NCBI RefSeq assembly: GCF_001279585.1
Contig: NZ_LGEC01000058.1
Location: 62,001-126,000 of the forward strand
Source of the DNA: Nocardiopsis sp. NRRL B-16309
GTDB taxonomy: Bacteria > Actinomycetota > Actinomycetes > Streptosporangiales > Streptosporangiaceae
Length of the DNA stretch: 64,000 nucleotides
Direction of reading: 5' to 3'
Below the pieces are notes generated by a model, which ran no database searches, had not been told where the DNA came from, and saw only the letters and a list, made by a program, of their open reading frames with translations. Positions 25,517 through 33,117 of the stretch are shown here, piece by piece (within the stretch, counting starts at the first letter, position 1; each line of letters begins with the position of its first letter). Made by a program: the position numbers and the translations under genes.

Positions 25517-26452
25517 GTGGCCACTTTCTTCCGTGAGATCTTCGGCGGAGTCGGCGCTCTGGCGCGCGGCTTCGTCCTACTGTTGCGCAAGCCCCGGCTG
25601 TTCCTGCTGGGCGCCATTCCCCCCTTCATCACGTCGCTGCTGTTCCTCGCCCTGTTCGTGGCGCTGGTACTCAACGTGGAGGACTTCGCCGCCTGGGCGA
25701 CGCCCTTCTCCGAGGGCTGGGACCCGGTGTGGCGGGGCCTTCTGCGCGGAGCCCTCGCCGTCGCCACGGTGGTGGGCAGCGTCCTGCTCATGGTCGTCAC
25801 CTTCACGACCATCACGCTGACGCTCGGCGCCCCCATCTACGACAAGATCGGCGAACTGGTCGAGAAGGAGCTGGGGCACGCGCCCGAGCCCTACGAGGAG
25901 CCGCTGGCGGCCTCGATCGCGCGCGCGGTCAGGCAGGGCCTGGTCATCGTGTTCGCGTCCCTGCTGGTCACAGTGGTCGTGTTCGCGATCGGTTTCGTCC
26001 CGCTGGTGGGCCAGGTGGTCGGCGCGGTGCTGGCGGCCGGCCTGGGCGGGTGGCTGCTCTCCCTCGAACTCGTGGGCGGCGCCTTCGACCGGCGGGCGAT
26101 GCTGCGCCTGCGCGACCGGCAGGGCTTCCTCCGGACCCGGCGCCTGCGCACGCTGGGCTTCTCCGTACCGACGTACTTCCTGCTCGCGGTCCCGTTCGTG
26201 GCGGTCGCGGTGTTCCCCGCCGCCGCCGCGGGCGGCACGATCCTGGCGCGCCAGCTCTTCGACGGCAACCCGGAGCTGATGCCCGCGCCTCGGCCGCCGC
26301 GGGACCCCCAGGTGTCGCCGGGCCCGCAGGAACCCCACGGACCCCGGACGCCGGGCCCGCAAGGGCTCCAACCGCCCCAGGGACCCCAGGCGCCCCCGGT
26401 GCCGGGGCCGCCCCCGCAGCACCAGCATCCCCCGTACCCGCAGCACCCCTAG
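25517..26452 (+). CDS. EI24 domain membrane protein with Pro-rich tail
   Basis: 311 residues. Residues 1-245 are an EI24/CysZ-like membrane domain with four or five hydrophobic segments; LGAPIYDKIGELVEKELG is the typical conserved loop. Bacterial members are often annotated as sulfate transporter CysZ homologues, but actinomycete ones are uncharacterised. The last 65 residues are a collagen-like, Pro/Gln/Gly-rich tail (PRPPRDPQVSPGPQEPHGP). The start is GTG 25517; the site is weak and the message may be nearly leaderless. The gene ends just before repeat copy R4 and converges on ddl. Confidence 0.85.
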   Translation: MATFFREIFGGVGALARGFVLLLRKPRLFLLGAIPPFITSLLFLALFVALVLNVEDFAAWATPFSEGWDPVWRGLLRGALAVATVVGSVLLMVVTFTTITLTLGAPIYDKIGELVEKELGHAPEPYEEPLAASIARAVRQGLVIVFASLLVTVVVFAIGFVPLVGQVVGAVLAAGLGGWLLSLELVGGAFDRRAMLRLRDRQGFLRTRRLRTLGFSVPTYFLLAVPFVAVAVFPAAAAGGTILARQLFDGNPELMPAPRPPRDPQVSPGPQEPHGPRTPGPQGLQPPQGPQAPPVPGPPPQHQHPPYPQHP

Positions 26453-26455
26453 GTC

Positions 26456-26502
26456 GTGTTCTTTGCAGCCTTCCGGGGTCGCGGACACCTGCAGAAGAAC
26501 AC
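26456..26502. repeat. Short inverted-repeat element (copy R4)
   Basis: GTGTTCTTTGCAG (26456-26468) and CTGCAGAAGAACAC (26489-26502) are inverted copies with one extra base. These arms match the ends of repeats R1 and R2. It starts four bases after the EI24 stop and would form a stem in RNA. Confidence 0.6.
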
Positions 26503-26554
26503 TCCCTGGCACCCGCCGGTCCCCCGCGGGGAGCCCGACCGGAACCCGTACACG

Positions 26555-26590
26555 CGAGGGGCGGGTGGCCGACCGGCCACCCGCCCCTCG
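26555..26590. terminator. Bidirectional terminator
   Basis: A perfect 17-bp dyad (26555-26571 and 26574-26590, starting CGAGGGGCGGGTGG) between the convergent EI24 and ddl genes. Confidence 0.85.
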
Positions 26591-26601
26591 TGCGTTCCCC
26601 G

Positions 26602-27723
26602 TCAGCGCAGGCCGGGGCTGCGGCGCAGCGCCGTGGTGATCATGCGGTCCACCAGGGTCGCGTAGTCCACGCCCGTGGCGCCCCACATCTGCGGGAACGC
26701 CGAGGCCGGGGTGAACCCGGGCATCGTGTTGAGTTCGTTCACGAGGACCTCGCCGTCCTCGGTGTAGAAGAAGTCCACGCGGGCCAGGCCCTCGCAGCCC
26801 ATCGCCTCGAAGACCTCGGCCGCCATCGCGCGCAGCCGCGCGGTGGCCTCCTCCGGGATCCCCGCCGGGATGGTGAGGCTGCTGCTGGACAGGTACTTGG
26901 CCTCGAAGTCGTAGAAGTCGAAGCCCTCGGCCACGTGCACCTCGGCCGGGAAGGACACGTCCGGCGTCCCGCCGTCCTCGGCCTCCAGCACGCCGCACTC
27001 GATCTCACGGCCCACGACCTGCGCCTCGACGAGCACCTTGGGGTCGTGCTCGCGGGCGGCCTCCACCGCCGCGACGACCGCGTCGGTGTCGGAGGAGTCG
27101 GCCACCTTCGTGATGCCCACGCTGCTGCCCGCGCGGGCGGGCTTGACGAACACGGTCTCGCCGAGCTCGGCGACGTCGTCCAGCACCTTCTTGCGCTCGT
27201 TGCGCCACTGCCGGTCGGAGACCGCCACGAAGCCGCTGGTGGGGATCCCGTTGCCGACGAGCATGGCCTTCATGAAGACCTTGTCCATGGCGGCGGCGCT
27301 GGAGAAGACCCCGGCGCCCGCGTAGCGCACGCCCATCATCTCGAAGAGCCCCTGGATGGTGCCGTCCTCGCCGAACGGCCCGTGCAGCAGCGGCAGCACG
27401 ACGTCGACCTCGGCCAGGCGCCGCGGCCCGTCGGCCGGGTCCACCACCATCAGCTGGCCGGCGGCGTCGAAGGGCAGGGCCAGGTCGGCGCCGTCCTCGG
27501 GCACGCTGGGCAGCGCCTTGGTCCCCGCGTCGATGCGCAGGCGCTCGGGGTCACCGGAGGTGAGCACCCAGTTGCCGGACCGCGTGATCCCCACGGGGAC
27601 CACCTCGTAGCGGTCGTGGTCGATGACGGACAGGACGCTGCCCGCCGTGACGCAGGAGATCTCGTGTTCGGAACTACGCCCGCCGAAGACGACGGCGACC
27701 CGAATCTTGCGCTGCTCGGACAT
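26602..27723 (-). CDS. ddl: D-alanine--D-alanine ligase
   Basis: ATP-grasp enzyme that joins two D-alanines for peptidoglycan synthesis. 373 residues from ATG 27723 (MSEQRKIRV). Seen: VFGGRSSEHEISCVTAGSV at the first binding site, LHGPFGEDGTIQGLFE, VFVKPARAGSSVGITKV (ATP loop), DFYDFEAKYLSSSS and the C-terminal VLVNELNTMPGFT with metal-binding Glu and Asn. The Tyr/Asp-rich loop is of the D-Ala type, with no sign of the D-lactate variant. It lies 61 bases downstream of the PLP-enzyme gene, in a plsC-gpsA-PLP-ddl run. Confidence 0.96.
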   Translation of the reverse strand: MSEQRKIRVAVVFGGRSSEHEISCVTAGSVLSVIDHDRYEVVPVGITRSGNWVLTSGDPERLRIDAGTKALPSVPEDGADLALPFDAAGQLMVVDPADGPRRLAEVDVVLPLLHGPFGEDGTIQGLFEMMGVRYAGAGVFSSAAAMDKVFMKAMLVGNGIPTSGFVAVSDRQWRNERKKVLDDVAELGETVFVKPARAGSSVGITKVADSSDTDAVVAAVEAAREHDPKVLVEAQVVGREIECGVLEAEDGGTPDVSFPAEVHVAEGFDFYDFEAKYLSSSSLTIPAGIPEEATARLRAMAAEVFEAMGCEGLARVDFFYTEDGEVLVNELNTMPGFTPASAFPQMWGATGVDYATLVDRMITTALRRSPGLR

Positions 27724-27784
27724 GCTGCCTGACCCTATCTCGCCAAAGGATGGAACCGGAACCGGGAGGATTCCCCCATCGGCG

Positions 27785-29002
27785 TCAGTCACGCGCGGTC
27801 AGCGCGGTGAGTGCGTCCTCGATGAGGTCCTGTGGGTCCTCCAGGCCGATGGAGAAGCGCACCGCGCCCGAGGAGATGCCCGCCGCCGCGAGTTCGTCGT
27901 CGCTCATGTTGCGGTGGGAGGTCGAGGCCACGTGTCCGGCCAGCGTGTGCGTCCCGCCCAGCGACGCCGCGATCGTGGCGACCCGCAGGCGGTCGGCGAA
28001 GGCCATCCCGGCCTCCCGGCCGCCGCGGGGGTGCACGGTGACGACCGCGCCCCTGCGGTCGCCGTCGAAGAGCTTGGCGGCCAGGTCGGTCTGCGGGTGG
28101 GAGGCCAGCGACGGGTGGTCGACGCGCTCCACCTCCGGGTGCCCCTCCAGCGCGGCGGCGAACGCCGCGGCCGTGGCGCACTGGCGGGCGACCCGCAGCG
28201 GCAGGGTCTCCAGCCCGCGGTGCAGCAGGTAGGCCTCGTCCGGGGCCAGGCACGGCCCCAGGTCCACGCGGGCCGACCGCACGCGGTCCATCAGGCCGGG
28301 GGCGCCCACGGCGACCCCGCCCGTGGTGTCGCTGTGGCCGCCGAGGTACTTGGTGGCCGAGTGCACCACGACGTCGGCACCGAACTCCAGGGGACGGCAC
28401 ACCGCGGGCGAGGCGAACGTGGAGTCCACGACCAGAGCCGCGCCCGCCTCATGGGCGATCCGCGCCAGCCCCGGCAGGTCGGAGACGGTCATCGTGGGGT
28501 TGGACAGCGTCTCGGTGAACACCACCCGGGTGTCCGGGCCGACCGCGGCGCGCACGGCGTCCGGGTCGGTGATGTCCACGAAGTCCGTGCGCACGCCGAA
28601 CCGGCGCAGCAGCCCGTCCAGCAGCAAGTACGTGTTGCCGTAGATGGAGCGGGCCGCCACGACGTGCGAGCCCGCCTCCGTGAGCGCCATGAGCACGGTG
28701 CTGATCGCCGCCATGCCGGAGGCGAACGCCTGGCCGCGCACCCGCTCGGGGAGCCCGGCCCCCTCCAGCGCGGCGACCGCGTCGGCGAAGGCGTCGACCG
28801 TGGGGCTGTCGATCCGGGCGTAGGAGTAGCCCCCACGGCTGCCCGCCAGCACGTCCGCGTACTGCTGGGAGGTGTCGAACGCGTAGGTCGTGGCGCGGTG
28901 GACCGGCATGCGCATCGGGCGCTCGGCGGGGACCGGGGCCGGTGGCGGCGACACCGCCCGCGTGTACTCGCCCGCGGACTCCGGCGACGGTGTGTGTGGC
29001 AT
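27785..29002 (-). CDS. Transsulfuration-type PLP enzyme (cystathionine/methionine gamma-lyase family)
   Basis: 405 residues of the Cys/Met-metabolism PLP family. Seen: TTYAFDTSQQYADVLAG, GYSYARIDSPTV (phosphate and substrate loop), ASGMAAISTVLMAL, DSTFASPAVCRPLEFGADVV and the PLP lysine in VVHSATKYLGGHSD near 220. The C-terminus has SLGGTHTLAGHVASTSHRNM. Reaction specificity (cystathionine gamma-lyase, methionine gamma-lyase or O-acylhomoserine sulfhydrylase) cannot be fixed from motifs. The start is ATG 29002, 11 bases after the gpsA stop, so it belongs to the gpsA transcript. Confidence 0.88.
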   Translation of the reverse strand: MPHTPSPESAGEYTRAVSPPPAPVPAERPMRMPVHRATTYAFDTSQQYADVLAGSRGGYSYARIDSPTVDAFADAVAALEGAGLPERVRGQAFASGMAAISTVLMALTEAGSHVVAARSIYGNTYLLLDGLLRRFGVRTDFVDITDPDAVRAAVGPDTRVVFTETLSNPTMTVSDLPGLARIAHEAGAALVVDSTFASPAVCRPLEFGADVVVHSATKYLGGHSDTTGGVAVGAPGLMDRVRSARVDLGPCLAPDEAYLLHRGLETLPLRVARQCATAAAFAAALEGHPEVERVDHPSLASHPQTDLAAKLFDGDRRGAVVTVHPRGGREAGMAFADRLRVATIAASLGGTHTLAGHVASTSHRNMSDDELAAAGISSGAVRFSIGLEDPQDLIEDALTALTARD

Positions 29003-29013
29003 CGTGCTCGCTC

Positions 29014-30081
29014 TCAGACTCCGTACCGCTCGGGCTTGCTGCTGCGCGCCATGAAGGCGACGAGGGCCTCGGCGGGACTCAGGTCGTGGTGCAACATCTT
29101 GACGACGGCCTCGGTGATCGGCAGGTCGACGCCGTGCCGCCAGCCGAGTTCGAGGATCGACTCGGAGGACTTGACCCCCTCGGCGGTCTGCTTGGTCTCC
29201 GCGATGACCTGTTCGAGGGTCTGGCCCGCGCCCAGTTTCTCACCGAAGGTCCGGTTCCGCGACAACGGCGACGAGCATGTCGCCACCAAATCGCCCATCC
29301 CGGCCAGGCCGGACAGCGTGTGCTCGTCCGCGCCGAGGGCCACCGCCAGGCGCGTGGTCTCGGCCAGGCCGCGGGTGATGAGCGAGGCCTTGGTGTTGTC
29401 GCCGAAGCCCATGCCCTCGGCCATGCCCACGGCGAGCCCGATGACGTTCTTCATCGCGCCGCCGATCTCCACGCCCACCAGGTCGGTGCTGGTGTACGGG
29501 CGGAAGTAGGCCGACTTGAACAGGGACTGCAGCCGGACCGCGGTCTCCTCCTGCGGGCAGGCGACCACGGCGGTGGCGGGCTGGCGCTCGGCGATCTCGC
29601 GGGCCAGGTTGGGGCCCGAGACCACGGCGACGCGGTCCTCGGGGAACTCCAGCACCTCGGCGATGATCTGGCTGACCCGCGAGAGCGTGCCCAGCTCCAC
29701 GCCCTTCATCAGGCTGACGATCACCGCGTCCCGGCGCAGGTGCGGCCGCCACTCCACGAGGTTCGCGCGCAGGGTCTGCGACGGCACGGCCAGCACCACG
29801 ACGTCGGCGTCGGACAGCGCCTTGGCGGCGTCGTCGGTCGCGGTCAGGCGGAGGTTGAGGTCGATCCCGGGGAAGTAGTCCGGGTTCTGCGAGGTCCGGT
29901 TGACCGCCTCGACCACCGAGGCCCGCCGCCCCCACAGCACGACCTCGACGGCCGGCGCCTGCGGATCCCGCTCCCGTGCCAGGTCGGCCGCGTCCGCGAT
30001 GATGTTCGCGAACACGGTCCCCCAGGAACCCGCGCCGAGAACGGCGATCCTCACGTTGTCGGTGCCCATGGGTGCCGTCAT
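29014..30081 (-). CDS. gpsA: Glycerol-3-phosphate dehydrogenase [NAD(P)+]
   Basis: Reduces dihydroxyacetone phosphate to sn-glycerol 3-phosphate for phospholipid synthesis. 355 residues. GAGSWGTVFANII is the N-terminal dinucleotide motif; VVSLMKGVE, VSGPNLAREIA and the catalytic Lys in IGGAMKNVIGLAVGMAEG follow, then the C-terminal helical domain. ATG 30081 overlaps the plsC stop by four bases (ATGA); ATG 30069 is an internal alternative. The product feeds the acyltransferase encoded just upstream. Confidence 0.95.
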   Translation of the reverse strand: MTAPMGTDNVRIAVLGAGSWGTVFANIIADAADLARERDPQAPAVEVVLWGRRASVVEAVNRTSQNPDYFPGIDLNLRLTATDDAAKALSDADVVVLAVPSQTLRANLVEWRPHLRRDAVIVSLMKGVELGTLSRVSQIIAEVLEFPEDRVAVVSGPNLAREIAERQPATAVVACPQEETAVRLQSLFKSAYFRPYTSTDLVGVEIGGAMKNVIGLAVGMAEGMGFGDNTKASLITRGLAETTRLAVALGADEHTLSGLAGMGDLVATCSSPLSRNRTFGEKLGAGQTLEQVIAETKQTAEGVKSSESILELGWRHGVDLPITEAVVKMLHHDLSPAEALVAFMARSSKPERYGV

Positions 30082-30863
30082 GCCTCCGTGCTGTTCTTGC
30101 CGTCGTCGGACTCGCGCTCGGCCCGCTTGGCGGCCTCGGCCGCCTCGATCCGGGCGCGCTTGAGGTCGTAGGGCACCGCCGGCGGCTCCTCCTGGCGGAT
30201 CTGCGCCTGGAGCCGGGTGATCTCCCGCATGATCGCCTCGGTGGCCTCCGTCAGGACCGTGGCGGTCAGGGGCTTGCCCTCGAACGCGGACAGGTCCACC
30301 GGCGGACCGGCGTTGAACGTCACGCGCTTGCGCGGGAAGGGGCTGAACTTCTTCTGACCGTAGGGCAGGATGTGCTGCTCGCCCCAGTGCGCCACGGGGA
30401 TGATCGGTACCCCGGTCGTGAGCGCCAGGCGGGCGACGCCGGTCTTGGCCGTCATCGGCCACAGGTGCGGGTCCCGCGTGCAGGTGCCCTCCGGGTAGAA
30501 GATCACCGACGATCCGTCCCGGGTGAGCGCCAGCTCGGCCTCGTGCAGGGCCTTGACCGCGTCGGTGCTGCCGCGCTTGATGGGGATCTGGCCGGTGCTA
30601 CTGGCGACGGACCGCACCACGGGGATGCGCATGACCGAGTCCTTCATGGTGAAGGTCGGCCAGCGCCGCGCACCGATGTAGAGGAAGTGCGCGACCGTGA
30701 GCGGGTCGAACGTCGACAGGTGGTTGGCCGCGATGATCACGCCGCCCTTGGCGGGCACGTTGTCGGTGCCCAGCCACTCCGGCTTGGTCATGAACCAGAG
30801 GAAGAAGCGCACGATGCGCGAGACGACCGCCTTCACCCACCGCGATTCTCGTTGCTTGGCCAC
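30078..30863 (-). CDS. plsC: 1-acyl-sn-glycerol-3-phosphate acyltransferase
   Basis: Membrane-associated acyltransferase of phosphatidic acid synthesis. 261 residues from GTG 30863 (GAGGAG 4 bases upstream); the frame is open 13 codons further. The four family motifs are visible: NHLSTFDP (catalytic His/Asp), GQIPIKRGS, YPEGTCTRD and VPIIPVAHWG. The C-terminus is a charged helix ending AERESDDGKNSTEA. Followed immediately by gpsA with a four-base overlap. Confidence 0.94.
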   Translation of the reverse strand: MAKQRESRWVKAVVSRIVRFFLWFMTKPEWLGTDNVPAKGGVIIAANHLSTFDPLTVAHFLYIGARRWPTFTMKDSVMRIPVVRSVASSTGQIPIKRGSTDAVKALHEAELALTRDGSSVIFYPEGTCTRDPHLWPMTAKTGVARLALTTGVPIIPVAHWGEQHILPYGQKKFSPFPRKRVTFNAGPPVDLSAFEGKPLTATVLTEATEAIMREITRLQAQIRQEEPPAVPYDLKRARIEAAEAAKRAERESDDGKNSTEA

Positions 30864-31077
30864 GGGACTCCTCACTCCTTCGCTCCCGACCTCTGCGGCC
30901 ACAGGAGCACAACCGGTTCAGTCTAGGGCGTGTCCGACTGATCGGACTCCGCTCGCGTGTCGCACTCGGGCAGGTCACGGGTCCGACACTCCCCGGGGTC
31001 CCCGCGCCCCGCCGACCGCGGTGCGCCTACCCTCTACCTCATCACTGTCGTGGCCGTATCGACGTCCCGGGGGAAGC

Positions 31078-31788
31078 GTGACCGGATCTGGTGAGCGAGG
31101 CGGGGGCGGACGCTCCGGGGGGCGCTGGTCCCTGATCGTCCCAGTCAAGCACCTCGGGCGCGCGAAGTCCCGGCTGGCCCGGGCGGTGGGGCCCCACCGG
31201 GAGGACCTGGCGCTCGCCGTGGCCTGCGACACGGTGGCCGCGGCGCGCTCGGCGACGGGTGTGGCGGCCGTGTTCGCGGTGACCGACGACCCCCGCGCGG
31301 GCAGGGCGCTGGCCGAGCTGGGCGCGGTCGTGGTCGGGGGCGAGCCCGGGACGGGGCTGAATCCGGCGCTGGCGCACGGCGCGTCCGTCGCCCGGGCCCG
31401 GCGGCCGGACCTGGGCGTGTGCGCGCTGTCGGCCGACCTGCCCGCGCTGCGCCCCGAGGAGCTGGACCGGGTGCTGGCCGCCGCGGACGGTCACGGCCGC
31501 TCGTTCCTGCCCGACGCGCCGGGTGTGGGTACGACGCTGTTCGCCGCCTCGGTGGGCCACCCGTTCACTCCCGCGTTCGAGGGGGCCTCGCGCGCCCGTC
31601 ACCTGAGCGTGGGAGCTCGTGAGCTGGACGTACCCGGCACGGCCTCGGTCCGGCGGGACGTGGACACCCCCGAGGACCTGCGAGCCGCTGTGGAGCTCGG
31701 AGTGGGCCCCCGGACGCGTGAGCTGTGGGCCCGCCTCGACGCCCGGCCCCGCTTCCAGGAAGGATGCTGCGCCGAAGGCGTCCGTTGA
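31078..31788 (+). CDS. cofC: 2-phospho-L-lactate/phosphoenolpyruvate guanylyltransferase (F420 synthesis)
   Basis: Guanylylates a phospho-C3 acid as an early step in coenzyme F420 synthesis. 236 residues. LIVPVKHLGRAKSRLARAV is the nucleotide-binding start, followed by FAVTDDPRAGRAL, GLNPALAHG and CALSADLPALRPEEL (metal-binding Asp). The start is GTG 31078 right after GGGGGAAG. Odd: the last ten codons and the stop (31756-31788) lie within a copy of the dispersed repeat, so QEGCCAEGVR is repeat-derived and the native C-terminus has been replaced. It converges on hup. Confidence 0.92.
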   Translation: MTGSGERGGGGRSGGRWSLIVPVKHLGRAKSRLARAVGPHREDLALAVACDTVAAARSATGVAAVFAVTDDPRAGRALAELGAVVVGGEPGTGLNPALAHGASVARARRPDLGVCALSADLPALRPEELDRVLAAADGHGRSFLPDAPGVGTTLFAASVGHPFTPAFEGASRARHLSVGARELDVPGTASVRRDVDTPEDLRAAVELGVGPRTRELWARLDARPRFQEGCCAEGVR

Positions 31789-31794
31789 GGGCGG
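31756..31794 (-). repeat. Repeat copy R5 overlapping the cofC 3' end
   Basis: In reverse orientation, the 39 bases match the core of R1 (CTGCGCCGCAGGCGTCCGTT and neighbours) with about three differences. The TGA within it is the cofC stop codon. Confidence 0.65.
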
Positions 31795-31799
31795 GAAAA

Positions 31800-31841
31800 G
31801 CGTTCCGCCCGGGCCCTCATGGGAGGACCCGGGCGGAACGC
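31800..31841. terminator. Bidirectional terminator
   Basis: A perfect 14-bp dyad (GCGTTCCGCCCGGG, 31800-31813, with 31828-31841) plus an inner CCCTC/GGAGG stem, between the convergent cofC and hup genes. Confidence 0.8.
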
Positions 31842-31866
31842 GACCCGTCGCCGTGTGGCGGTGGGC

Positions 31867-32148
31867 CTACTTCTTCTCCCCGTTGACCAGAGCCTTGAAG
31901 TCAGCGCCAGCGCGGAACTTCGGGACGAAGCTCGCGGGGACGTTGATCGTGGCGCCGGTGGCGGGGTTGCGCGCGGTACGGGCCGCGCGCTCGGACTTCT
32001 CGAATACGCCGAAGCCGGTGATGGCCACCTTGTCGCCCGACGCCACCGTGGCCTGAATGGTCTCAAGCACGGCGTTGACCGCTTCGGTGGCGGTCTTCTT
32101 GTCTCCGAGTCGATCGGAGATCGCGTCGATCAGGTCACGCTTGTTCAT
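31867..32148 (-). CDS. hup: Histone-like DNA-binding protein HU
   Basis: Nucleoid protein that bends DNA as a dimer. 93 residues, the short HU form without the long Lys/Ala-rich tail found in some actinomycete HupB proteins. Seen: MNKRDLIDAISDRL, VAITGFGVFEKSERAART and the beta-arm ARNPATGATINVPASFVPKF with its intercalating Pro. ATG 32148 follows GGAGGA by 6 bases. Single gene with its own promoter. Confidence 0.96.
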   Translation of the reverse strand: MNKRDLIDAISDRLGDKKTATEAVNAVLETIQATVASGDKVAITGFGVFEKSERAARTARNPATGATINVPASFVPKFRAGADFKALVNGEKK

Positions 32149-32499
32149 AAGGTTCCTCCGGTTCCCCCTTGCTCGCACGAAATTAGGGGAAGCAGAGGCC
32201 CTTACACAAATACAAACGCCTGCGGAGAAGGCGTGTCGGGCCTCCGACCACCTGCTCGGCCACCCTCCGTAGGCTCCCCGTGTACCCGGCCGGCGCCAAC
32301 ACACGAGTCCCATTTGCCCCCGTGTGTGAGGCTCAAAAGCCTACGTATAACCGGATTCCGGACACTCGCCACACCGAGCATAAGGGTGGCTACCTCGTAA
32401 GCGAGGGATCACACCAAGTAAAGGTAAAATATTTCGGGACCGGCGGGTGTGCTGTGTCACACGACCCCCCGATCCCGTCCCAGAACGCGATCCCGGCCC
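32149..32499. other. hup upstream region and leuD downstream region
   Basis: About 350 bases, clearly less GC-rich than the rest of the window between 32320 and 32440. It includes the hup promoter (32180-32209) and a two-tier hairpin at 32385-32415 (GGTG/CACC enclosing CCTCG-TAAG-CGAGG), which may end leuD transcription or be a structured RNA leader. No convincing gene is seen. Confidence 0.5.
32180..32209 (-). promoter_or_regulatory. Likely promoter of hup
   Basis: On the minus strand TTGTGT (32209-32204) and TAATTT (32185-32180) are separated by 18 bases, close to sigma-70-type consensus, 30 bases upstream of the hup start codon. Confidence 0.5.
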
Positions 32500-33090
32500 C
32501 TACAGGGTCACCGGCATCCAGGGCTTGCGCGTCTCCTCGAAGCTCGCGATGTCGTCGGTGTGGCGGAGCGTGAGCGCGATGTCGTCCAGACCCTCCAGCA
32601 GCCGCCAGCGCGTGTAGTCGTCCAGCTCGAACGGCTCACGGACGCCGGGAGCGCGCACCTCGCGGTCGACCAGGTCCACGGTCACCTCGGTGGCGGGGTC
32701 GGCCTCCACGGCCTCCCACAGCCGGTCGATGACCTCCTGGGGCAGCAGGACGGTCAGCAGGCCGCCCTTGAGCGAGTTGCCGCGGAAGATGTCGGCGAAG
32801 CGCGAGGACAGCACGGTCTTGAAACCGTAGTCCTGCAGGGCCCACACGGCGTGCTCGCGCGAGGAGCCGGTACCGAAGTCCGGGCCCGCCACCAGCACGG
32901 ACGCGCCCTGGTACTCCGGGCGGTTGAGCACGAAGTCCGGGTCGCTCTTGCGCCACTCGGCGAACAGGCCGTCCTCGAACCCGGTCCGGCTCACCCGCTT
33001 GAGGTAGACGGCCGGGATGATCTGGTCGGTGTCGACGTTGCTGGCGCGCAGCGGCACGGCCCGACCGGTGTGGACGTCGAATTTCTCCAT
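32500..33090 (-). CDS. leuD: 3-isopropylmalate dehydratase small subunit
   Basis: Swivel-domain subunit of isopropylmalate isomerase in leucine synthesis. 196 residues. MEKFDVHTGRAVPLRASNVD, TDQIIPAVYLKRV and the substrate-binding PDFGTGSSREHAVWAL are conserved. It follows leuC by 27 bases on the same strand; GGAGGT lies just before its ATG. Co-transcribed and co-regulated with leuC. Confidence 0.96.
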   Translation of the reverse strand: MEKFDVHTGRAVPLRASNVDTDQIIPAVYLKRVSRTGFEDGLFAEWRKSDPDFVLNRPEYQGASVLVAGPDFGTGSSREHAVWALQDYGFKTVLSSRFADIFRGNSLKGGLLTVLLPQEVIDRLWEAVEADPATEVTVDLVDREVRAPGVREPFELDDYTRWRLLEGLDDIALTLRHTDDIASFEETRKPWMPVTL

Positions 33091-33117
33091 GGGAGGTCTC
33101 TCCTAACGGGTCGGACG

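Noticed and set aside
32280..32573. Plus-strand frame of 97 codons in the hup-leuD gap
   Set aside because: The part outside leuD (HTEHKGGYLVSEGSHQVK) looks plausible, but the frame continues as antisense of leuD and no ribosome binding site precedes it.
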